A model generated the notes under the pieces. It did not search any database and was not told where the DNA came from. It saw only the letters and a program-made list of their open reading frames with translations. From positions 1 through 6,002 of the forward strand of contig NZER01000260.1 in NCBI GenBank assembly GCA_002690445.1: DNA of 6,002 nt, written 5' to 3'. Source of the stretch: Candidatus Pacearchaeota archaeon (GTDB taxonomy: Archaea; Nanoarchaeota; Nanoarchaeia; Pacearchaeales; GW2011-AR1). The translations under genes and the position numbers were made by a program. This document shows positions 1-5,270 of the stretch, piece after piece (the first letter of the stretch is position 1; each line of letters begins with the position of its first letter).

Positions 1-1
1 A

Positions 2-214
2 GAGGACTTAGCTGGTTATGGGGATCTTCTTAGGGCTATGAGCGAGGGCGGAGGTAACTTGGCTGGATATTCAGCAGGGCAACCTAGTCCAATGGACTAT
101 GCTCTACAAGATATTTCCGGTGACTATGCAGCTGATCCCTATGCTTCAATGGGTTATGAGTCCCAGATGAGTCCAGAGGAAGAAGCCGCCTACTACGCCT
201 ACTATAATAGTTAA
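2..214 (+). CDS. 3' end of a Tyr/Ala/Gly-rich protein, unknown function (partial)
   Basis: The reading frame is already open at the window edge and gives 70 codons before TAA at 212-214; the start lies outside. The visible tail is low in complexity and rich in Tyr, Ala, Gly and acidic residues. It ends in an acidic Glu-Glu-Glu stretch followed by a Tyr-rich tip (AAYYAYYNS). No domain is recognisable. Tails like this occur on phage structural proteins, but that is inference from composition. The next gene starts 8 nt after the stop, so the two are probably co-transcribed and translationally coupled. Confidence 0.7.
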   Translation, partial: EDLAGYGDLLRAMSEGGGNLAGYSAGQPSPMDYALQDISGDYAADPYASMGYESQMSPEEEAAYYAYYNS

Positions 215-222
215 TATGTACT

Positions 223-684
223 ATGTTACTAAGTTCTGAGTACAATCGACTAGCCTGGTGGCTTATTAAAGAGTATGGAGTAGCTCGTAAGTGGGCTATG
301 AAATCTGCATACTATTTAAGGTACATAGACATCCCACCTAGTAGACTAAGAGCCAAGCCTGGTTCTGTGATGCTGGCTACGTGGGACCCATCGAACGTAC
401 TCAAACTTATCTGTCTTATAAGAAACCAAGCTAATTTGGTGGACGATTCTGAGAGAGAAGAAGAGTTGGTAGCTTGTTCAGATGCCTTATACAATAGGTA
501 CAGGGCTTTAGATGGGGTGGGAACTAGACTAGTATCAAAGTTCCTTGATGGAGAACTTATTTACTGGGCTACTAAGTTCTATGTAGATAGTCTCACAGCT
601 AAAGAAAAGAGCCCCGACCACAAGTTCCTCTCCCTAGACCTCCCCCATGGGCAGTCCGTCACTACCCGATGGTTAGGTCTATAA
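223..684 (+). CDS. Hypothetical protein, 153 aa
   Basis: I do not recognise this protein. It is rich in aromatic residues in its first third (two Trp at 12-13, a Tyr-Tyr pair at 30-31) and basic there, with an acidic patch (DDSEREEE) near residue 74 and a helical-looking C-terminal half. No signal peptide or clear membrane span is seen. ATG at 223 is the first possible start, because the frame is closed by TAG at 208-210. No Shine-Dalgarno sequence precedes it, so translation may depend on ribosomes finishing the gene that ends at 214. The last 25 or so codons use C-ending codons unlike the rest, where the frame enters the composition of the opposing gene. Its TAA directly follows, on the other strand, the stop of the minus-strand gene: a convergent pair with no spacer. 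Confidence 0.65.
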   Translation: MLLSSEYNRLAWWLIKEYGVARKWAMKSAYYLRYIDIPPSRLRAKPGSVMLATWDPSNVLKLICLIRNQANLVDDSEREEELVACSDALYNRYRALDGVGTRLVSKFLDGELIYWATKFYVDSLTAKEKSPDHKFLSLDLPHGQSVTTRWLGL

Positions 685-1326
685 CCGTCCCAGACCCTTT
701 CTCTTATCCGCCAGCGTCTTCCCTCTAGTCTTGTGCCCGTGACGATCACGAGACCAAAGGGCTCGGGTCGTGTACTTGCGGTCCGTCCCGTTCCAGTACC
801 TCCCCATGCTCGCCGTAGAGATGTTCCGTCGCACCCCATGAGTTTTGTGGCCGCCCCACTGAAAGCTACTCCGGGGAGGAGGCGTAGCCTCTGTGAAGAG
901 GAGATTTATATCCTCCTCGCCACAGGTCGCTACATATTGTGCCACTACGTCTAGGTGGTTGTGTAGTGCCCAGAGGGCGTGCCTTAGCACCTCTGGTCTT
1001 ACATACATCCCACACTCCAGCCACCATCCGGGGTCCCGGTTTCCCTGGGACTTTTGGAGGACTCTAGAAGACAACCCCTCCCCAAACTCTATGGCCGCTT
1101 CTCTTTGAGCGTCCTCTGGGGTGTCGTCTGGCTCTAAACCTAGTAGGGTAAGAATACTTACCCCAAGGTAGTGAGCCTCCCGGCAAGCTAGATTCTCTAA
1201 GAGGATCTCCGTCCCTCCCCCTAGAGTTACCATATGTCTATACTTAGTGGGGAGAGGTGTGTCTCGTCCCCAGAAGCAGTTTAAGTCAAGCGCCGCCTTT
1301 AGCAACGCTAGTTTATCCAAGCTCAT
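679..1326 (-). CDS. Hypothetical protein, 215 aa, with basic C-terminal tail
   Basis: The product is not recognised. The start is set at ATG 1326 (MSLDKLALLKAALDL) because a strong AAAGGAG at 1332-1338 lies 5 nt upstream; a longer frame from a TTG at 1341 would put that ribosome site inside the gene. Residues 1-147 look globular and mildly acidic, with a Gly-rich turn (GGGTE, 36-40), a Trp-Trp pair at 101-102 and His-rich helices near 112-124. A Pro-rich hinge (TPPPRSS, 148-154) leads to a strongly basic tail of about 60 residues rich in Arg, Lys, His and Trp, which could bind nucleic acid (inference). It lies divergent from the gene at 1406, and the repeated promoter-like core at 1373-1388 sits just upstream. 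Its TAG (679-681) immediately abuts the stop of the plus-strand gene. Confidence 0.65.
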   Translation of the reverse strand: MSLDKLALLKAALDLNCFWGRDTPLPTKYRHMVTLGGGTEILLENLACREAHYLGVSILTLLGLEPDDTPEDAQREAAIEFGEGLSSRVLQKSQGNRDPGWWLECGMYVRPEVLRHALWALHNHLDVVAQYVATCGEEDINLLFTEATPPPRSSFQWGGHKTHGVRRNISTASMGRYWNGTDRKYTTRALWSRDRHGHKTRGKTLADKRKGLGRL

Positions 1327-1331
1327 AGATA

Positions 1332-1338
1332 CTCCTTT
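1332..1338 (-). promoter_or_regulatory. Ribosome binding site fixing the start at 1326
   Basis: On the minus strand AAAGGAG stands 5 nt before ATG. It selects this ATG over the in-frame TTG at 1341. Confidence 0.75.
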
Positions 1339-1372
1339 CAAGAGCGCTAAGGTCGCGACTGTGGTGCCACGA

Positions 1373-1388
1373 TCATATACTTATGCCA
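1373..1388 (-). promoter_or_regulatory. Minimal copy of the repeated promoter-like core (copy 1)
   Basis: On the minus strand this reads TGGCATAAGTATATGA, identical over 15-16 bases to the core of three longer copies at 2898, 4352 and 5754. It lies about 45 nt upstream of the minus-strand gene starting at 1326 and about 18 nt upstream of the plus-strand gene at 1406. The flanking elements of the other copies (CCTTTGT and ATTTGCGT) are absent, so the core alone is probably the essential part. Next to it is the imperfect palindrome GTGGTGCCAC (1361-1370), a possible operator. Orientation is inferred from the downstream units shared by all copies. The plus reading, with TATACT at 1376-1381 as a -10, cannot be excluded for the gene at 1406. 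Confidence 0.6.
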
Positions 1389-1405
1389 GATAAGGGAGTT
1401 ATTTT

Positions 1406-2158
1406 ATGAGCCGTGAACTTTTAAAAACTGTGCTTGTTACTAAGGAAGCCTCTGCTATGAATGCGTTGAGAAGTACTATTACCCGTGCTCTAGGAGCAGG
1501 TGGTACGTCAGGTGCTTCTCTATTAGCCTTGGATGCTTTGGGGGTACAGAACCAGCCACTTTACTGGGGGCTAGTAGGTGGTGCCGGTGTACTTGGTCAT
1601 GACTTAGCTGGGGCACTTGCTAGTAGGGGGAGACTAGGTAAGAACTTAGAAAAGGTAAGCTGTGCGAAAAGGGTCAAAAAAATGCTGATCCAAAATTTAC
1701 CAGATAACCCTAATGGCCGATTTAAGCACGCTTCACTTAGCCGAGCAGCTAAGGGGGGTATCGGTTTGCCTGCGGCAGTAGGATCTGTAGCGGCTATGCT
1801 ACCAGCTAAGACACTAGGGCTTCCCCCTAGTCTAGGGGCGCAAAGAGCACTAACCGAGCCTTCACTACTTGAGAAGTTTGTATCACCATATCAGCATTTA
1901 GGAGAGACCTTGACAGGAGATACACTACCGGCTGCCGTAGAGGCTTTAGGGGGCCTTGGTACTCTAGCCGCTTTGGGAGTGGGTGCTGGTAAGCTAAGTG
2001 AAAAGGCTATTCCCGTAGCTAAAAAAAACTTACTCGCTAGGTTAGTAGAGGATCCTAAGAAAAGAAAAATGCTTCTAGCGGCTAGTTTATTTCCTTGGGT
2101 ATCCTCATCTGTGGGGGCTTCATACCTGATAAATAAAGCTAGGGGCTCTGATAGCTAA
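1406..2158 (+). CDS. Ala/Gly/Leu-rich hydrophobic protein, 250 aa, possible virion protein
   Basis: ATG 1406 follows AAGGGAG at 1392-1398 by 7 nt. The protein is rich in Ala, Gly and Leu. It has hydrophobic glycine-patterned stretches near residues 27-70, 113-135, 171-194 and 222-243, separated by basic segments (around 84-92 and 206-221). There is no signal peptide. Residues 171-177 read GDTLPAA and are followed by a Gly/Ala-zipper stretch. The same pattern (GDSLPAA) occurs in the protein encoded at 4853-5179, suggesting a shared module. Composition fits a membrane-inserting or internal virion protein, but no family is recognised. It reads convergently into the exported-protein gene and ends at a bidirectional terminator that begins 1 nt after the stop. 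It is rich in CTAG (12 counted), unlike the next gene. Confidence 0.75.
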   Translation: MSRELLKTVLVTKEASAMNALRSTITRALGAGGTSGASLLALDALGVQNQPLYWGLVGGAGVLGHDLAGALASRGRLGKNLEKVSCAKRVKKMLIQNLPDNPNGRFKHASLSRAAKGGIGLPAAVGSVAAMLPAKTLGLPPSLGAQRALTEPSLLEKFVSPYQHLGETLTGDTLPAAVEALGGLGTLAALGVGAGKLSEKAIPVAKKNLLARLVEDPKKRKMLLAASLFPWVSSSVGASYLINKARGSDS

Positions 2159-2159
2159 A

Positions 2160-2185
2160 AAAAGAGCTGTACCTCTTTTCTTTTT
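2160..2185. terminator. Bidirectional Rho-independent terminator
   Basis: AAAAGAG (2160-2166) pairs with CTCTTTT (2173-2179) around a 6-nt loop. On the plus strand CTTTTT follows; on the minus strand the tract is TTTTTTT. It lies between the convergent genes ending at 2158 and 2221 and can serve both. A small GGGG/CCCC hairpin at about 2199-2213 may assist the minus direction. Confidence 0.75.
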
Positions 2186-2220
2186 ATTTATATGTATCCC
2201 CGTACAGTGGGGTTTGGGAA

Positions 2221-2799
2221 TTATTTCCCTGCGATTGCAGCGATGTCAACGCAGCGCACGGCTGCTTGGCACTCGACATCCCCCAGGTCAGTTACTAGGT
2301 AACCTTTACGGCGAGCATTTACCTTGAAGATCTCAAGGCCATCAGAGGGCTGGGTGATCTTTGAATCAAACCATCCGGTATTGACTTCAATCAATTGAAA
2401 CCAGGGATTTACCCCGATTACAATTACGGCGTGGCCTGACTCGTTTTTGGGTGAGCAGGAATACGTCTCCATCCCTGCGCCCAGGTCAGATACGGCTTTA
2501 ATCTGAAGATCTAAGCTCCATTTGGTATCAGAAAAGGCCTTTACGCTTATCATTCGGCATGATCTCTCATGCGTGTTGGCCTTGATAAACTCCACCGCTT
2601 TCGCGGTGGCTGCAGATACCTCTGAGCTTGGAGCAGCAGGTGCAGCAGGCGCAGCAGCAGGTGCAGCAGGCGCAGCAGCAGGTGCGGAAGTTTGATGGCA
2701 GTTCGTGAACACGGTTTGTGAGCACGGTGTTGTTTGTTGCGCTTGTGCCTGAGAAGTAAGAAGAATAAGAATAGAAATGAGTTTTGTGATTGCGTTCAT
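2221..2799 (-). CDS. Exported cysteine-containing protein with Ala-Pro linker, 192 aa
   Basis: ATG 2799 is preceded by GGGAG at 6 nt. Residues 1-20 form a typical Sec signal peptide: Lys at position 6, a hydrophobic core ISILILL, and AQA before a likely cleavage at 20/21. The mature part has a short N-terminal segment with Cys26 and Cys34, then an Ala-Pro linker (about 39-57), then a folded domain (about 60-190) with Cys81, Cys115, Cys177 and Cys183. Six cysteines could form three disulfides in the periplasm or outside the cell. I do not recognise the domain. It carries its own terminator and promoter-like cassette, and it has only one CTAG, against 12 in the neighbouring gene. It therefore looks like an acquired, host-derived moron gene (inference). 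Roles such as surface modification or superinfection exclusion are possible but unsupported by any motif. Confidence 0.8.
   Translation of the reverse strand: MNAITKLISILILLTSQAQAQQTTPCSQTVFTNCHQTSAPAAAPAAPAAAPAAPAAPSSEVSAATAKAVEFIKANTHERSCRMISVKAFSDTKWSLDLQIKAVSDLGAGMETYSCSPKNESGHAVIVIGVNPWFQLIEVNTGWFDSKITQPSDGLEIFKVNARRKGYLVTDLGDVECQAAVRCVDIAAIAGK
2630..2685. repeat. 21-nt tandem repeat encoding the Ala-Pro linker
   Basis: Two perfect copies of a 21-nt unit (2639-2659 and 2660-2680) are flanked by partial copies. Each unit is a multiple of three, so changes in copy number would lengthen or shorten the linker by seven residues without breaking the frame. Confidence 0.85.
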
Positions 2800-2801
2800 G
2801 G

Positions 2802-2952
2802 TTAGCTCCCATATGTGACGCGTTAAACAAATCCCCCAACGAACAGCATGTCCGAGGGAGGCTCAAAAGAAGGAGGTTTATAATTACCTTTGTTCCTTCA
2901 TATACTTATGCCACAAAACGACCTCGGATTTGCGTGCTTGGCTGGGAGCTAA
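2802..2952. repeat. 10-bp inverted repeat bracketing cassette copy 2
   Basis: TTAGCTCCCA (2802-2811) and TGGGAGCTAA (2943-2952) are perfect inverted copies enclosing the cassette. The left arm contains the ribosome site (GGGAG on the minus strand) of the exported-protein gene. A GGATTTG lies inward of each arm as well, so the cassette ends are partly mirror images. Confidence 0.6.
2875..2952 (-). promoter_or_regulatory. Repeated promoter-like cassette, copy 2
   Basis: Plus-strand order: GGTTTATAATTACCTTTGT, 5 nt, the core TCATATACTTATGCCA (2898-2913), a 14-nt variable spacer, ATTTGCGT (2928-2935), then GGGAGCTAAAA. The same parts in the same order occur at 4340 and 5731, with the 14-nt distance exactly kept. 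Read on the minus strand it lies about 100 nt upstream of the exported-protein gene. On the plus strand only the antisense of the giant RNA region follows, so minus is preferred. No clean sigma70 -35/-10 pair is visible; a phage-specific sigma factor or polymerase may read it (inference). CCGAGG at 2852-2857 is complementary to CCTCGG at 2922-2927. Confidence 0.65.
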
Positions 2953-3021
2953 AAAGAAAAAGTTTCAACGGCTGGTTGGCTTCGTGATGCCACTACTAAG
3001 TCCAATGGAACCAGTACCGTT
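2951..3021 (-). terminator. Terminator hairpin at the 3' end of the giant RNA
   Basis: On the minus strand AACGG-TA-CTGGTT (from 3021-3009) pairs with AACCAG-CCGTT (from 2977-2967). This gives 11 pairs with a 2-nt bulge, and the loop holds further short pairings. Shortly after the stem comes the tract TTTTTCTTTTT (2951-2961). It would end transcription of the minus-strand region 2951-4340 just before cassette copy 2. Confidence 0.55.
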
Positions 3022-4340
3022 TGTTAACTTTCTTCTTCTTGCTATGCACACTTAGATCAGTGCTGCTTCCTATCGTTACCTACCTAGGGGCGTGTGGAAA
3101 TCCTACTCCACTCACGCCGGAGAATGTTAACTCAGAAATCCTTCACCATAACGATCAGACTAGCCGGGGCTAGACCATCTACAGGGTCAGGTTCTTAAGT
3201 CATCCCAGGGTGAGCTTTTCAGCTTTTTCACCCCTAGGGCCATCAAGGCCTTTACTTCATTTGCTACTATGGTACTATGACACGTACTTGCGCTCATCCA
3301 AAACGCAGTAGCTTACCCGCTAAGTATGTTCGGGGTTAAGGTGGCAACCCTTCATTATGACTCTAGTAGGCGATAGCCACGGCATATCTCCTACTAGGGC
3401 ATCGGGGTCGAGGCGATGCCGGACTCGTCTACTTAATACCGCGCCTCTGAGTCTTGGCGCTTTTCTTACTTCCATCACTCTTCTCCTAGTGGAGGGTTTA
3501 TGGTGGGCTCGGTGTTTATCTGGGTACACCTTCGAAAGCCCTACGAAGAAACCACGGGACATCCTTCTTCTACAAACCTCACCCCGATTGCCTTTGGGTT
3601 TGGTCGAGGGGAGTGCTCAATCTTTCGCTGCCCCTTGTTTTTTCGCCCTAGTACTTCAGGTAAGGGACCCCTAGCTGCTGCAGAACCGCCTGCTTCGCAT
3701 TGACACGCCCACGTTTATTCAGGCGTGAACACCTATATCTCCCAGAACTTTGTAAGGCTCTCGAATGTCCTACTCTGATTGAAGTCCACTTCACAGCTTC
3801 TACTAGGCAAACGTTAACTTCTTGCCAGTCCTAACCTTCTGTCGTAGTATGGTCTACGGATTTTTGTTCCGGGGAATTCTAACCCCACAGGTTTGTGTAT
3901 TTTTTCGTCCCGCTTTCCTCAGACTTAACCAATGCCCCAATATACCTAGCCTCTCGACTATACCTATACCAGGGTGAAATGAGTTTCGTATACCCTTTGC
4001 ACGGTTTCCACGCCGCCCTCAGGAATCTTGGGTAGTCTTGCTAATCCTTTTTTAGAAGATCGTACATACTTTTCGCCCTACCTGAGGGTTAATACGCATA
4101 TAGTTTACAAGATTTACTTACAAGATTAACTTTACTCATAACTTTCTAAGTCCCATGTGGCGCTCTTTCGAGGTGGATCCACACAGCAACATTGGTGGGA
4201 CTCACTCCCGAAGGAGCAAGGCCCAATAAAGACTCAAATTTCGCATGCTTTCACATACTTGACCCGCCGACGCTATCCGCTGCGGATCCACCCTCAACCT
4301 TGTCGGTCTCTTGGCACTACCTAATCTCCCGATCAGCAGC
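2951..4340 (-). ncRNA. Candidate giant structured non-coding RNA (GOLLD/ROOL-like in style, or a new class)
   Basis: No reading frame here has a plausible start, ribosome site and protein-like composition; the longest frame is about 105 codons and all look random. Perfect stems are dense instead: 4016-4023 with 4081-4088 (8 bp), 3363-3370 with 3390-3397 (8 bp), 3398-3404 with 3414-3420 (7 bp), 3208-3213 with 3228-3233, 3704-3709 with 3722-3727, a 10-bp bulged hairpin 3089-3118, 3160-3173, 3843-3858, 4191-4227, and 4267-4306 enclosing 4275-4287. Strand is set by loops. On the minus strand the loops are UUCG closed by C-G (4205-4216), GAAA in CTC/GAG (4163-4172) and GAAA in AGCT/AGCT (3213-3224); the plus strand shows none of these stable tetraloops. 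A cassette lies at the 5' end and a terminator at the 3' end, giving about 1.4 kb. GOLLD and ROOL are known large ornate phage-associated RNAs, but I could not test membership, and this one is longer than typical for either. Ends are approximate. Confidence 0.6.
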
Positions 4341-4411
4341 CTTTGTTCTTTACATATACTTATGCCACATTTGATAGGTGAATTTGCGTGTGCTATACTT
4401 AGCTAAAAGGA
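4340..4411 (-). promoter_or_regulatory. Repeated promoter-like cassette, copy 3
   Basis: CCTTTGT (4340-4346), 8 nt, then the core CATATACTTATGCCA ending at 4367, a 14-nt spacer, ATTTGCGT (4382-4389) and AGCTAAAAGG. Read on the minus strand it stands at the 5' end of the giant RNA. On the plus strand the same DNA holds a sigma70-type promoter and the ribosome site of the gene at 4419, so the two directions overlap physically. ACCTAATC (4319-4326) is complementary to GATAGGT (4373-4379) with one bulged base. Confidence 0.65.
4371..4399 (+). promoter_or_regulatory. Sigma70-type promoter with extended -10
   Basis: TTGATA (4371-4376) and TATACT (4394-4399) are separated by exactly 17 bp. Each differs from consensus at one base, and TGC immediately before the -10 makes it an extended -10. 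The predicted start is near 4406, giving a very short leader before ATG 4419. It drives the tandem gene pair 4419-5179. Confidence 0.7.
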
Positions 4412-4412
4412 G
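4405..4412 (+). promoter_or_regulatory. Ribosome binding site of the 143-aa gene
   Basis: AAAAGGAG lies 6 nt before ATG 4419. It overlaps the end of the conserved cassette (AGCTAAAAGG). Confidence 0.75.
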
Positions 4413-4418
4413 CTTGTT

Positions 4419-4850
4419 ATGAACAAACTAGCAGCAGAGAAAATAGCATCAGAGTACTATGAAGCTGGGATTCAATTGGCTATGAGAAAGATAGCTTTGG
4501 ACCTAGGACAAGTTCAGGAGGCTATGGATGCACAGCGTGATCTGTACCAAGGTGAGCCAGCAGATCGTATCGGTTCATTAATGGAGCAACGAAGACGAGA
4601 AGGTGCTCTGTTGGGTACAGCAGGGGGCGCTGGACTAGGTGCTTTGCTCGGTGGTGCAGCAGGCTCTAAAGGAGGTAAAGCACTAGCAGCTTTGGGCGCT
4701 CTACTAGGTGCTGGTACAGGAGGAGTCCTTGGTAACCTAGGAGGTAGGGCCTCTGGACTAGCTTCTGGTGGCGTTGAAGGTGCTCTAAGTTCTATTCCCG
4801 GTGTTATGGGAACCGCTGATTATCTAAGTCAACCTCTAAGGGACTACTAA
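4419..4850 (+). CDS. Glycine-zipper protein, 143 aa, with shared N-terminal tag
   Basis: A good promoter and ribosome site precede ATG 4419. Residues 1-28 form an amphipathic helix-like tag (KLAAEKIASEYY at 3-14, then GxQLA at 17-21) that recurs at the start of the next gene. Residues 30-60 are charged and probably helical. Residues 62-118 are a long Gly/Ala zipper with repeated GxxxG spacing, of the kind that packs or inserts into membranes. A short polar tail ends in DY. There is no signal peptide. Such proteins could be internal virion or DNA-ejection components; this rests on composition only and no family is recognised. The following gene begins 2 nt after the stop, in the -1 frame. Confidence 0.8.
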   Translation: MNKLAAEKIASEYYEAGIQLAMRKIALDLGQVQEAMDAQRDLYQGEPADRIGSLMEQRRREGALLGTAGGAGLGALLGGAAGSKGGKALAALGALLGAGTGGVLGNLGGRASGLASGGVEGALSSIPGVMGTADYLSQPLRDY

Positions 4851-4852
4851 TC

Positions 4853-5179
4853 CTGGATAAACTAGCCGCAGAGAAAATTGCGTCTGAGTACTATGGACTT
4901 GGTGTACAGTTAGCCCAAGAGAAGGTGGCTAATGCTCTGTCTCGTGGTATTAATATGGCTACCGCTGCACCAGTAGCTGTATTAGCTGGGGGGGCAGGAG
5001 TACGAGGGGGTAGGGCTTTAGTAAATTCTCTGGGCCTCTCCGATGATGTGTTAAAACATCTTACCACACAAGCAGGTGACTCCTTACCTGCTGCGGCTGC
5101 AGGTTTAGCGGCTGCAGGTGTGACGGGTAAACAACTTTATAAGTTACTAAATAAACTGGACAGAAGATGGGGCATATAG
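4853..5179 (+). CDS. Ala-rich protein with duplicated N-terminal tag, 108 aa, apparent CTG start
   Basis: Placing the start at CTG 4853 aligns the product residue for residue with the preceding protein: both read xxKLAAEKIASEYYxxGxQLA over the first 21 positions. The only conventional start in frame, GTG 4925, would cut off this conserved segment. AAGGGA (4838-4843) lies 9 nt before CTG and inside the previous gene. The two tags differ mainly at third codon positions, so the peptide is kept by selection. Residues 36-55 and 75-93 are hydrophobic and Gly/Ala-rich; GDSLPAA (75-81) matches GDTLPAA in the 250-aa protein encoded at 1406. A basic tail ends in DRRWGI. Alternatives are an ATC start at 4850, or a -1 frameshift that joins it to the previous gene: its frame is open from 4820. 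It ends at a terminator. Confidence 0.7.
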   Translation: MDKLAAEKIASEYYGLGVQLAQEKVANALSRGINMATAAPVAVLAGGAGVRGGRALVNSLGLSDDVLKHLTTQAGDSLPAAAAGLAAAGVTGKQLYKLLNKLDRRWGI

Positions 5180-5189
5180 TAAGTCTCGG

Positions 5190-5222
5190 AGCTAAAGGAA
5201 AAGGTCCTTAGGCTTTTCTTTT
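5190..5222 (+). terminator. Rho-independent terminator after the tandem gene pair
   Basis: AGCTAAAGGA (5190-5199) pairs with TCCTTAGGCT (5205-5214) with one mismatch and a 5-nt loop, followed by TTTCTTTT. It lies 10 nt after the TAG at 5177-5179. Confidence 0.75.
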
Positions 5223-5227
5223 AAATT

Positions 5228-5251
5228 CCCGCCCATAGAACCCTGAGCGGG
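5228..5251. terminator. Weak hairpin between convergent genes
   Basis: CCCGC (5228-5232) pairs with GCGGG (5247-5251). It lies 20 nt past the stop of the minus-strand gene ending at 5271 and could terminate it, but the following T tract (TTT) is poor. Confidence 0.35.
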
Positions 5252-5270
5252 TGGGTATATATTTATTACC

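Noticed and set aside
2630..2685. CRISPR-like repeats
   Set aside because: The units are contiguous with no spacers and encode an Ala-Pro linker in frame.
2898..2913. A sigma54 (GG-N10-GC) promoter reading of the core
   Set aside because: TGGCA is present on the minus strand but no GC follows at the required distance.
2790..2987. A 65-codon plus-strand frame
   Set aside because: It covers the leader and promoter cassette of the opposite gene and has a random-looking product.
3320..3703. Small overlapping reading frames on both strands
   Set aside because: They lack ribosome sites, have random-looking composition rich in Arg, Pro and Ser, and lie across perfect hairpins of the proposed RNA.
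2951..4340. A ribosomal RNA operon fragment
   Set aside because: Comparison with remembered conserved 16S/23S segments on both strands found no match, and the length and end structures differ.
2951..4340. A tRNA gene within the RNA region
   Set aside because: No T-arm GTTCRA motif with a matching acceptor stem was found on either strand.
4192..4374. A 60-codon frame just before the tandem gene pair
   Set aside because: It has no ribosome site and crosses the UUCG hairpin and the cassette core.
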